A stretch of DNA of 64,000 nucleotides from Anaerolineae bacterium (GTDB lineage Bacteria > Chloroflexota > Anaerolineae > Aggregatilineales > J027). The stretch lies in the NCBI GenBank assembly GCA_008933735.1, contig WBUL01000002.1:1-64000 (forward strand). The letters are read 5' to 3'. Below, one piece after another: positions 9,232-17,339 of the stretch (position 1 is its first letter; each line of letters begins with the position of its first letter). The notes under the pieces are model-generated. The model did not search any database. It had not been told where the DNA came from and was given only the letters and a program-made list of their open reading frames with translations. The translations under genes were made by a program, and so were the position numbers.

Positions 9232-10442
9232 GGTAGGTCCTTTTTTAATGAAACCACTGTTTGATCGAAGCGTTGAATGGCTGTTTCAACGTCCTCAGCG
9301 GTATGCTCCACACATACAAAACTCGGATGGTTTGCCAGAATCAATACTCCCTGTTTAGCAAGTTCCTTTGGTAATTTCTTTTCTAACAGGTAGGCATTCC
9401 GAAACCAGAGTGCCGGCATACACGGCCAACGATATGCAACGGCCTGCACCAAATCTCCCCAACCATGTTCGGCTAAACTTCCATTCAATCCTGCAATTAA
9501 CTGCTGTCCACGATCCCACAGGCCATCCACGATACCCGGTCGCTGCAAGATCGCAATTGTTTTTAGGGCGGCAGCTACGGAAAGCAGCTCATTGTTATAA
9601 GTACCCATGATCTTGGTCACCCCAGCCAGATCAACAAGTTCTGCACGACCTATGACAACCGAAAGGGGAAATCCATTGGCAAGCGCCTTGCTTAACAAAG
9701 TCAGGTCGGCCTGAATTCCGTAAAGCCCCTGCACCCCGCCTAGATGCACGCGAAACCCGGTTTTAATCTCATCCAGAATCAGCAATGCCTCTTCTGTGTG
9801 GGTTAGATCTCGCAAAGCCTGCAAATTGTCATCACATGGCTCACGAAGCTGGATAGGATCAAGGATGAGCGCAGCAATTTCTCCGCGATTTAGACGGAAC
9901 AAATCCTTCAGTTCCTCTAAATTCTCACCTTTCCAGGTCAGGATTTCCAGGTTATCAGGAATGCCGACTGTGGAACGAGGAGGGTGTATATCAGCAGTGT
10001 AAAGATGCCACCCTACATGCTGTGCCATCATGGAATCGTGCCAGCCATGAAAACCACAGCGGATAATTTTCATTTTTCCAGTGAAGGCTCGCGCCAAGCG
10101 TACTGCTGCTGAGACAGCTTCTGAGCCAGTTTTGAGAAAAAGACACCGAGTAGTATGAGGAAAAAGTGCACTGAGCACCTTTTCTAATTCCATATGGAGG
10201 GGGGAATCAGAGGGAAATAACACCCCTGCTTCCATCTGCGCGATAGCGGCCTGATTGACTTCCGCATGAGCGTGCCCCAGGATAATCGGGCCATATCCGC
10301 ATATAAAATCGATATATTCCTGCCCCAGTTGATCCCAGCAGCGGCCTCCCTTGCCCTTCGTGATATAGCGCTGTTGTGAATCACCCAGAACAGAAGGAAC
10401 CCCACCCGGTAATAAAGAATCAGCTTGCAACTCGAAGTTCAT
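9228..10442 (-). CDS. Class III PLP-dependent aminotransferase (glutamate-1-semialdehyde aminomutase-like)
   Basis: A 404-residue fold-type I PLP enzyme of class III: FLKTGSEAVSAAVRLARAFT (phosphate-binding region), CGFHGWHDSMM, LLILDEIKTGFR (PLP ring contact Asp) and LSKALANGFPL, where the Lys is the probable Schiff-base residue. It is closest in pattern to glutamate-1-semialdehyde 2,1-aminomutase-like enzymes, but a housekeeping haem role is unlikely because it lies inside an operon of NACHT and Nudix genes. Both ends overlap their neighbours by 4 bases (start with the Nudix-like gene, stop with the dehydrogenase). Likely role: transamination of a keto or aldehyde intermediate shared with the adjacent dehydrogenase; substrate unknown. 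Confidence 0.9.
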   Translation of the reverse strand: MNFELQADSLLPGGVPSVLGDSQQRYITKGKGGRCWDQLGQEYIDFICGYGPIILGHAHAEVNQAAIAQMEAGVLFPSDSPLHMELEKVLSALFPHTTRCLFLKTGSEAVSAAVRLARAFTGKMKIIRCGFHGWHDSMMAQHVGWHLYTADIHPPRSTVGIPDNLEILTWKGENLEELKDLFRLNRGEIAALILDPIQLREPCDDNLQALRDLTHTEEALLILDEIKTGFRVHLGGVQGLYGIQADLTLLSKALANGFPLSVVIGRAELVDLAGVTKIMGTYNNELLSVAAALKTIAILQRPGIVDGLWDRGQQLIAGLNGSLAEHGWGDLVQAVAYRWPCMPALWFRNAYLLEKKLPKELAKQGVLILANHPSFVCVEHTAEDVETAIQRFDQTVVSLKKDLP

Positions 10443-10999
10443 GGCACATCAGGATCAGGCAGATCATAGTATGGACGACTGCCGTACTTAGCTTTGTAGA
10501 CCTCACGTCCCATAATAACCGAGCGACTGAGGCGTTCTTCGGGCAGAGCAAATAACTCATCAAGAGTAACATAGTGCAGCTTGGCTACTTTGCCAGGTTC
10601 TCCAATCGCGGGAGTGCCTTTTGCAATCCGGCAAAGATGCGAAACAACCACCCATTCGCGCCAGATGCCGCTCGTGCTGCCAGCTTTTTTTTCTTCAAAC
10701 TGTACCTGGCGAACTTCTAATAGGCGATCTACCTGAATTTCCAGGCCCACCACTTTGGCCGCTAATTCCTGGTTAAATTCTTCCTGAAGTGCCTGTAATA
10801 AGTCGTTGATTCGGAGACTTCCCCCTACGCCTTCCAGTTTTCCCTCTTCATCCTGCACTTTCTTGCCCCGTTCCTCCAGCAACAGTTTCCCCTCTGAGTT
10901 AAAAATAAGCGCTTCAACAGCGACCCGATAATCTGTTTTGTCGTAGCCGATTTTGTCTAGGTAGGCCAACAGTTCTTCCTGAGTCTTGATTAGCTTCAT
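10439..10999 (-). CDS. Nudix-like protein, second gene of the NACHT operon
   Basis: A 186-residue paralogue of the 4992-5519 protein (VAVEALIFNSEGKLLLEERG, LLEVRQVQF, KLHYVTLDELF). Its Nudix box is degenerate too: after GKLEGVGGSLRINDLLQAL comes QEEFNQE, where the expected REUXEE has lost its Arg and one Glu. An insertion (KKAGSTSGI) lies in the following loop. The gene starts 12 bases after the DUF4062-NACHT gene, just as the other copy follows the TIR-NACHT gene, so each NLR has its own Nudix partner. Loss of consensus residues in both copies suggests ligand binding or altered chemistry rather than ordinary housecleaning hydrolysis. Confidence 0.8.
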   Translation of the reverse strand: MKLIKTQEELLAYLDKIGYDKTDYRVAVEALIFNSEGKLLLEERGKKVQDEEGKLEGVGGSLRINDLLQALQEEFNQELAAKVVGLEIQVDRLLEVRQVQFEEKKAGSTSGIWREWVVVSHLCRIAKGTPAIGEPGKVAKLHYVTLDELFALPEERLSRSVIMGREVYKAKYGSRPYYDLPDPDVP

Positions 11000-11011
11000 A
11001 GGTCTTTGTCC

Positions 11012-14000
11012 TTAATCAAATAAAGCACAAACTTCTTTTAGTGTTTGCTGATGATAGGTATAGCCTGATTCCCCGGATGGGATCCGAACCAGCACTGCCT
11101 CTCCTTTTTGTAATCCTGTGCAAATTTGAGAGTCTTCGCTGTGGACGACAAAACCATAATAGGTGGGAGTGGGGAGATTCTGAATGGTTTCGAAGAAGGA
11201 AACCCCTTTGATGTAAACCACGTCAGCGTTCTGGATGAGCTCAAGTAACGCTGAAGAACAATAGTTTGGGTCAGGGGCGGAGCGGAAATTGTCCTCATAA
11301 AAGAAATGGAATCGCCCGGTTTGTAATATCTGAACACCAAAAGGTGCTTCTAAGCAGCGCGAAACGGTCTTTTGACTGGCATTATTGGCGACAATTGGGT
11401 TATTAATGACTCCCGTGATCTGTAACTGGGAATTTATTTGTAGCAAGCGCCATATGAGGACGAGGTCCCAAACTAATTCACCGTTATCATCAAATAGAAA
11501 GACAAGATGGCATTTTTCTCTTAGAATATCACGCTCGAATTCTGCAAGCTGTTTCAGCCTTTTGCCGTTTTTGCAGGTTCCAAACCTGAATTTTTGTCCA
11601 GGGAGAAACTGCGCCTCAAAGCGGCTCTCACATTCATGCCACCAGACCGTCCCGGCAAAAGTTTGATAGTCAATCAGCCGATCCAGGCTCCATTCCTGTA
11701 AATCCTGAAGTGGTGGCAGTCCCTCTAATGCCCGCTGATTGGCTTCATATCCCAGTTGCAGTAGCCTCTCAGAGCGGGACGGATCGTATTCATCTAAGAT
11801 CATGTAAATGAGAGCATCCAAGTCATTGTCTGTCATGTTTTCCCAGATAGCATGTCCATCTGAATCTTGTGTGGAGAGAAGGATGGCAGCAATTTCCGTC
11901 AGGGTCGATGCATCACGCTCATAGTGGTCAGCAACCGCACCCGTGCCCTTTTTTTCTTCGACAGCTAATTTGAGACGTGTATCCTGATAGAGCAGGTTAA
12001 AATCCAGTTTCCCAGGTATTTCTCGCATCAGACAGGGTAAATGTCTGAATGGACGTTCCTCTTGACGCACAGCGGGTGGAAAAAGCCGCCAAAGAACGTT
12101 TTCAGCATGTAACCGCGGGGTCAGCGCAGAAAGCAGATCATTAGCTTGCTGCAAAGAATAGGGTACGCCGCGCCGTAAAAAGAGGTGCTTGGCATAGACA
12201 TCGGCTAAAGTGAAGTGGTACACAGGTAAAGGGATTTTCCCTTTAACGGAAATGGGCTTCCGAACTCTCAGCACCCGGAATCCGCCATCATCGTAGCGCA
12301 GATGAGGCAGAATACATGTCCGGCTCGCGGTTCGCAGGAGTTCAGATAAATCGTTCCATCCGCCACCGCGCCAATATCTAAAAGACATATCCTGTACGGG
12401 CATAAAGAGGTTGGCACGCACTGGCTCAACGGGGTATTCTATGGGGCCAGCGTCCTGAACCCATTCACATACATTCCCATTTACATCCAGGACGCCATGG
12501 GCCGTTTGATCCAGGGGAAATAAACCAACGGGTGCCAATTGCTGTAGACCACAGCGATCCCAATTGGTTTGGCTGTCTCCGTCCTCCAAAAATACATTCC
12601 CAAAGACGTAGCGCTGGTAAGTTTGCGAGCCGCAGCGAGCCATATATTCCCACTCAGCTTCCGTCGGGAGTCGATATAACCATCTCTCATCCTGTTCGCT
12701 AAGCCATTGGCAGTAGGCCTGAGCCTCAAACCAGTCTACATACACCACTGGACAGTTAGGACAGGCAAGCTGTTCATCCCAATGATCCGGCTGGTATAAA
12801 TCTTGCTCTGTACGCCATTTCCAACCATCAGGACTCCACACACTTTCCTTATGATAACCGCCGCTGTCTACAAAACGGGCAAATTCCTGCACAGTGACAG
12901 GATATTTACCGATCTCAAACGCGGCGGTATAAACCCAATGCACGGGCTTTTCTTCCTCTTCAGCAATGGCATCGTAATTGGGTTCGTCAGAAGAATCGCG
13001 TTGAGAACCGACCTGCGTATACCCGGCCGGAATAGCAACCCAATTGGCAGCAGGTTCCTCCAAACGTGGATCCCCACCCTGACCCAGAGCAATCGCCGTT
13101 TTATGGCGGGTTATCAAGTCAAGCTCGGTTTCAGCTTCCCGCTCAAAGATTCGGAGTACCTCCGCTTGTAGATCCTTAAATCCTGGGACACATTCTTCCT
13201 GCTCGCGTGCGGGTGTATAGTTAAATACCTTCAAATCATGAAGAATAGGGCCCATTAACTGCATATATTTCGCAGCCTCTGGCAGTGTATGGGAGGCCTG
13301 CCGTGTTTCCAAAATCCGCTGGAGGTAAAGATCGACTCTTGATTCGCCCATGTTCCGCAGCATAAACACAACAGGGATAAACTTGATCACTTCCTGCCAT
13401 TCGGAATCAAATAACCTGTCTCGGATAATGTTCCACCAGCCGATTTCAGGATCGTCGGGACGTGTTGCAATCTCAGAGGCGGCTAAAAATTCTTGAAATG
13501 AAGCGTGCCAAAAAGCAACTTTTCCGCCTTCGCGGCTGACGATCAGCCCTGTGTTTACTTCGCCTTGTTCCAAAAAAGCCAAGGCCTTATCGCTGCGTTG
13601 ATCTTCTGCCTCATCGGTAAAATACTTACTGATTTGTTCCGCCGCCCAAAAACGCGGGACTGCCGTCTGCCGCCCATCGGGATGTAAAAACATGGCAAGG
13701 GCCAGACCCTGATAACATTTTCTCAGTTTCCACGTATTATCTTCCTTCGAGATACGTTTACCCCGTGTACTGATCAGCCACTGGATCACAGCCTCATATA
13801 AGGCGGCTTTTCCTGATGGCAGGCGACGCTGATTCCAGTGAACGATGATCATTGAGGTCAGCATTACCGGATTGCGCCCCAGGAAATTCACATCCCGCCG
13901 ATTCTGAATAGCACTGAGCAGCTCACGCTTGTATTGTGCCGCGTGATACTTATCCCCTTCTTGAAGTGTGCTGCCCATTTGGAACAGCTCATCCACATAG

Positions 14001-15208
14001 GCATTGATAAAATGTTCGATCTCTGCGTCTCCCAGCACGCCGATTTTATGCAAAACAAATCGCGGCGGTGGAGCCGCCCCCCCTTGCAGAACCCCGTAGC
14101 GGCTGGTTAAAATCCAGCCGCATCCTTGCCAGACTGACGCACCACTATCAACAATACGCATAATATCAGCACGATCATTGGGCGTAGGCAGTTCATCCAG
14201 CCCATCCATTAAAATAACTGCTTTCCCGGCTTGAAACTGTTCGGTCAGCCAGGGTCTGGTAAATCCCCACCCATATTCCTCACTCAGATGCAACCAATAA
14301 CTAATCAGTTGATTGTGATTATGAGCGGCTGCCACATGGGGTCTTTCCTGAATAAAGCTAAATAAATCCGCAGCACGCATGAACAATGGCAGTGGTTTAC
14401 TGGGATCTTCCAGAGCAGTCCGGGCCAGATAGCGCAGGAAAGTGGTTTTTCCGGCTCCTGGATCGCCCAGGATAACATTACAACGGTGTTTTTTGACCTC
14501 ATCTTCGAGGAAGACCCTAACCTTAGGCGCCTGCTCAGAGACGGGGTTTTGAGGCTGTTGGATCGATAAACGCATATACAATTTGAGGAGAGAAAAACGT
14601 TGAATGCTGGTGACTGCGTGGGTCCCGCCCAAACCGCGAATGTCAATAGTATCGGTTTCATCCAGCAGCCACTTCCGATAAACAGCATCAGAAGGAGGGG
14701 GGGGTACATTTGGCTCGGATCTCAAGTTGCTAAGCGCCTGATAAATCTGTTCGCCTAAATTCTGCGGTGTAGTAAAGAATCCAACCACATGTTTCTTCTT
14801 AAGCTCTTCTTTTAATGCTCTTAATTTTTCCTTTTTGTCATCGCTTCTTTCAAAATAAATATCAATTGTGTCTTGATTTACCGGGATCTGATACCGCTCG
14901 TCAATTAAAAAGATCAATATGGGAATACCACGCTCAATCGCCCAACGATACTCCATTTCTGTGATTGAGGTTTCAGAGTCTTCGGGAACATACCCGTACC
15001 GATGGGCAAATATGCCAATATAAACCTGAGCTTCTTCGACCAACTGCCTCGAATAGGTTATCGCATTCATATCCATTGCGGTGTCTATTTCCATCATTAG
15101 CGGAAATAGCCGCTTCCGGATAACAGCCTCTTTTGCGTGATCTCGATATTCAGGTAAATCACGGCTGGTACTGCTGATCATCACAAATCTGAGCATTTGG
15201 GAGTTCAT
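11012..15208 (-). CDS. DUF4062-NACHT-FGS protein with C-terminal DUF89/ARMT1-like domain
   Basis: A 1398-residue multidomain protein, first gene of the operon. Residues 5-110 are DUF4062 (LRFVMISSTSRDLPEYR, VYIGIFAHRYGYVPE), an NLR-associated N-terminal domain. NACHT follows with Walker A GDPGAGKT (about 248-255) and Walker B LMDGLDELP (about 333-341). An FGS/C-type-lectin-like domain lies at about 720-1000 (NWVAIPAGY, KYPVTVQEFARFV, LPTEAEWEYMARCG, GGFRVLRV). The C-terminal 350 residues resemble DUF89/ARMT1 metal-dependent phosphatases: FDDNGELVWDL near residue 1240 and ADVVYIKGVSFFETI near 1330. ATG 15208 is preferred over the upstream ATG 15235 because GGAG lies 6 bases before it. The DUF89 assignment is from motif recognition only. 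Confidence 0.85.
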   Translation of the reverse strand: MNSQMLRFVMISSTSRDLPEYRDHAKEAVIRKRLFPLMMEIDTAMDMNAITYSRQLVEEAQVYIGIFAHRYGYVPEDSETSITEMEYRWAIERGIPILIFLIDERYQIPVNQDTIDIYFERSDDKKEKLRALKEELKKKHVVGFFTTPQNLGEQIYQALSNLRSEPNVPPPPSDAVYRKWLLDETDTIDIRGLGGTHAVTSIQRFSLLKLYMRLSIQQPQNPVSEQAPKVRVFLEDEVKKHRCNVILGDPGAGKTTFLRYLARTALEDPSKPLPLFMRAADLFSFIQERPHVAAAHNHNQLISYWLHLSEEYGWGFTRPWLTEQFQAGKAVILMDGLDELPTPNDRADIMRIVDSGASVWQGCGWILTSRYGVLQGGAAPPPRFVLHKIGVLGDAEIEHFINAYVDELFQMGSTLQEGDKYHAAQYKRELLSAIQNRRDVNFLGRNPVMLTSMIIVHWNQRRLPSGKAALYEAVIQWLISTRGKRISKEDNTWKLRKCYQGLALAMFLHPDGRQTAVPRFWAAEQISKYFTDEAEDQRSDKALAFLEQGEVNTGLIVSREGGKVAFWHASFQEFLAASEIATRPDDPEIGWWNIIRDRLFDSEWQEVIKFIPVVFMLRNMGESRVDLYLQRILETRQASHTLPEAAKYMQLMGPILHDLKVFNYTPAREQEECVPGFKDLQAEVLRIFEREAETELDLITRHKTAIALGQGGDPRLEEPAANWVAIPAGYTQVGSQRDSSDEPNYDAIAEEEEKPVHWVYTAAFEIGKYPVTVQEFARFVDSGGYHKESVWSPDGWKWRTEQDLYQPDHWDEQLACPNCPVVYVDWFEAQAYCQWLSEQDERWLYRLPTEAEWEYMARCGSQTYQRYVFGNVFLEDGDSQTNWDRCGLQQLAPVGLFPLDQTAHGVLDVNGNVCEWVQDAGPIEYPVEPVRANLFMPVQDMSFRYWRGGGWNDLSELLRTASRTCILPHLRYDDGGFRVLRVRKPISVKGKIPLPVYHFTLADVYAKHLFLRRGVPYSLQQANDLLSALTPRLHAENVLWRLFPPAVRQEERPFRHLPCLMREIPGKLDFNLLYQDTRLKLAVEEKKGTGAVADHYERDASTLTEIAAILLSTQDSDGHAIWENMTDNDLDALIYMILDEYDPSRSERLLQLGYEANQRALEGLPPLQDLQEWSLDRLIDYQTFAGTVWWHECESRFEAQFLPGQKFRFGTCKNGKRLKQLAEFERDILREKCHLVFLFDDNGELVWDLVLIWRLLQINSQLQITGVINNPIVANNASQKTVSRCLEAPFGVQILQTGRFHFFYEDNFRSAPDPNYCSSALLELIQNADVVYIKGVSFFETIQNLPTPTYYGFVVHSEDSQICTGLQKGEAVLVRIPSGESGYTYHQQTLKEVCALFD

Positions 15209-15237
15209 GAATATCTCCGAGAGCATCATCGACATTA

Positions 15238-15243
15238 ATTATA
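15238..15243 (-). promoter_or_regulatory. Possible -10 element of the NACHT operon
   Basis: On the minus strand a perfect TATAAT lies 29 bases before the preferred start codon at 15208. No good -35 hexamer is found at 16-18 bases, so promoter strength and any activator need are unclear. It is the best promoter candidate between the operon and the IS3 remnant. Confidence 0.3.
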
Positions 15244-15289
15244 TCCAATCAAACAGTTTATTACAGCAGAAGGAAGACGGATAGGTTTG

Positions 15290-15440
15290 TGTAATGCACC
15301 CCAAAATCTGGAGACAAAAATCAGGTTTGTAAGGTGACGCCTACCGCCGGAGCAGCCCAATAAGCAACCTCAAATTCGGCTGGGGTTAAATGGTCGAGTG
15401 CAGAATGCACCCGGTCGGTCATCTAAACGACTTCAACCTA
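15290..15440 (-). mobile_element. IS3-family remnant: terminal repeat plus degraded OrfB C-terminus
   Basis: On the minus strand 15422-15321 reads MTDRVHSALDHLTPAEFEVA then YWAAPAVGVTLQT and a stop, the typical C-terminus of IS3-family integrase-type transposases. Upstream, VEVV is separated from it by an in-frame TAG (probably TGG originally), with a second TAG before that. The plus strand at 15290 begins TGTAATGCACCCCAAAATCT, an IS3-like terminal repeat. The rest of the element is missing. It ends about 80 bases upstream of the NACHT operon start. Confidence 0.7.
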
Positions 15441-15505
15441 CTCCACCGACTGCCATCCGCGGACCGCCTGCTTGCTGCCCCGGCGATCAATGTGAATTTC
15501 GCTGA

Positions 15506-16369
15506 TTATGCCTTCACTGAGCCTGACAGAATTCCCCGAATGAAATGACGCTGGAATAAGATATAAATGAGAAGGACAGGCAGCAGTACCATGACTGAAC
15601 CGGCCGCCATGACGGGCACATCGGATGCATAACGTCCACGCAGCAGGGCCAGACCAACAGGAAGGGTTCGCAGATCGCCAGAGGCCATAACCAGAATCAG
15701 GAAAAACTCGTTCCATGTCCACATGAACAACAGCACAACCAGCGAAAGCAGCGCGGGGCGCGAGAGGGGAAATAAAATACGCCATAAGACACCCCAGATG
15801 GTGCATCCATCTACAACTGCCGCATCTACAATATCCGCTGGCATATTCTTAAAATTGGCACGCATCCAAAAGGTACCAAAGGCAAAACTCAACGCCACCT
15901 GGGGCAGAATAAGCGCCCAGTAGGTATCCCGGATACCAAGTGTCCCCATGATCTGCCAGAGTGGGATTATCACGGCTTCAAATGGAACCATCAGGCCAAA
16001 GGTGATGAGAAGCAACAGCAGATTATCGCCGGGAAAACGATACATAGCGAAGCCAAAACCGGACATGGTAGCCAGGATGCAGGAGATAACGACGACAGGA
16101 ATCACGATAATGATACTGCTTTTGAAATATGCTGAAAAACGCGCGCCGCGCCATGCATCGGTGTAGTTTTCAAGTTTCCAGTCTTGCGGCAGTGTGAAAG
16201 GGCTATCCCGGAGTTCACGCTGCTCCTTAAAGGAAGTGAGAACGATCCCGACAAACGGCAGGATGGCGATAAAAAGAAATACGATAAGAATCAGATAAGT
16301 AAATCCGATTTGTGTTCGCTTACGCAGCACATCTCTGTGAGAATGGTTAGGTGGCATTTGTATCGTCAT
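15506..16369 (-). CDS. Carbohydrate ABC transporter permease, MalG type
   Basis: A 287-residue inner-membrane protein with six hydrophobic segments. Its permease EAA loop reads DIVDAAVVDGCTIWGVLWRI followed by LFPLSRP, the contact site for the ATPase. It ends HFIRGILSGSVKA, like other MalG-family proteins (CUT1). Its start overlaps the end of the MalF-like gene by about 23 bases. With the upstream MalF-like permease and binding protein it forms one importer. As usual for CUT1 systems no ATPase gene is present, so a shared MsiK-type ATPase from elsewhere is assumed. The sugar is unknown; proximity to the isomalto-oligosaccharide genes suggests a glucoside. Confidence 0.9.
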   Translation of the reverse strand: MTIQMPPNHSHRDVLRKRTQIGFTYLILIVFLFIAILPFVGIVLTSFKEQRELRDSPFTLPQDWKLENYTDAWRGARFSAYFKSSIIIVIPVVVISCILATMSGFGFAMYRFPGDNLLLLLITFGLMVPFEAVIIPLWQIMGTLGIRDTYWALILPQVALSFAFGTFWMRANFKNMPADIVDAAVVDGCTIWGVLWRILFPLSRPALLSLVVLLFMWTWNEFFLILVMASGDLRTLPVGLALLRGRYASDVPVMAAGSVMVLLPVLLIYILFQRHFIRGILSGSVKA

Positions 16370-17339
16370 TCCTTGATTGTAACCAGAATACCGCTGCCGA
16401 AATCGCCACGATGATCGTGGCTAAAGTGACTGCCATTGCCGCCCCATAACCAGCGCGATTAAGATTAAAGGTGTTTTGATAGACCAGAATGCTGGTCACA
16501 ATGGTTTCTTTTCCTGGCCCTCCCCCGCGGGTCAGCACAAAAACAAGGTCAAAAACACGCAGGGCAGAAATAAAGGTCAGTACAAACGCCACCAGAATCT
16601 GCTGACGCAAACCAGGTAAACTCACGTACCAGAACTGCTGAAGCGGATTTGCACCAAAGACTATCGCCGTATCGTAAAGTTCTTCATTGATGGCCTGAAT
16701 ACCCGCAAGGAACAAAATCATGCACAGGCCGTACTGTACCCATGATCCGACCGATCCAACCGCGTAAGGGGCATAGGTAAAGTCACCCAACCAGGGCTTT
16801 ATCCATTCGCTGAGGCCTATCAGGGTCAGGGTTTGATTGATAGGACCACGATATTCAAACAGCCAGCGCCAGATGATCCCAACTACCACAGGGCTCATCA
16901 CTTGTGGCACAAACAGCCCTGTGCGAAAAATTGCCATGCCTTTGAGTTTGCTCCGGGACATGAGCGATGTTAGAAACAATCCGAGCAAGATGGGAATAAT
17001 GGTATAAAAAATTACAAAGAAGAAGTTATTGCCAATCGCTTTACGGAAGTCTTCATCCCGATAGAGTTCACGGTAATTGTCGAATCCAATATATTCGGGT
17101 GGGCTGAATCCCGTCCAGTCGTGGAGGCTGTAGCGAACGGTGCCTAAGATAGGCAGCAGTACGAAAGTCAGATAAATCACCAGGCCGGGCAAGATAAACA
17201 AAATCGCCTGGCTTTTGTTGGAAAACGGAACAACAGACTTACGACGCAGTCGCTGCATAAAAGTGCGGGACGGCAAAGCGCCGTTCCCGCTCAAATTCTG
17301 CACATGACTACTCAGAAGATTTGTAATCTTCTTCGACAT
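16347..17339 (-). CDS. Carbohydrate ABC transporter permease, MalF type
   Basis: A membrane protein of about 330 residues. After a short cytoplasmic N-terminus comes AILFILPGLVIYLTFVLLPI as first membrane segment, and the EAA-loop region reads ELYDTAIVFGANPLQQFWYV with SLPGL. It pairs with the MalG-like gene that follows. The start is uncertain: a TTG at 17348 and ATG at 17339 overlap the binding-protein gene, GTG 17303 lies just after its stop, and ATG 17258 gives a conventional short N-terminus; none has a strong ribosome-binding site. The EAA motif is less canonical than that of the partner permease. Confidence 0.88.
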   Translation of the reverse strand: MSKKITNLLSSHVQNLSGNGALPSRTFMQRLRRKSVVPFSNKSQAILFILPGLVIYLTFVLLPILGTVRYSLHDWTGFSPPEYIGFDNYRELYRDEDFRKAIGNNFFFVIFYTIIPILLGLFLTSLMSRSKLKGMAIFRTGLFVPQVMSPVVVGIIWRWLFEYRGPINQTLTLIGLSEWIKPWLGDFTYAPYAVGSVGSWVQYGLCMILFLAGIQAINEELYDTAIVFGANPLQQFWYVSLPGLRQQILVAFVLTFISALRVFDLVFVLTRGGGPGKETIVTSILVYQNTFNLNRAGYGAAMAVTLATIIVAISAAVFWLQSRNDDTNAT

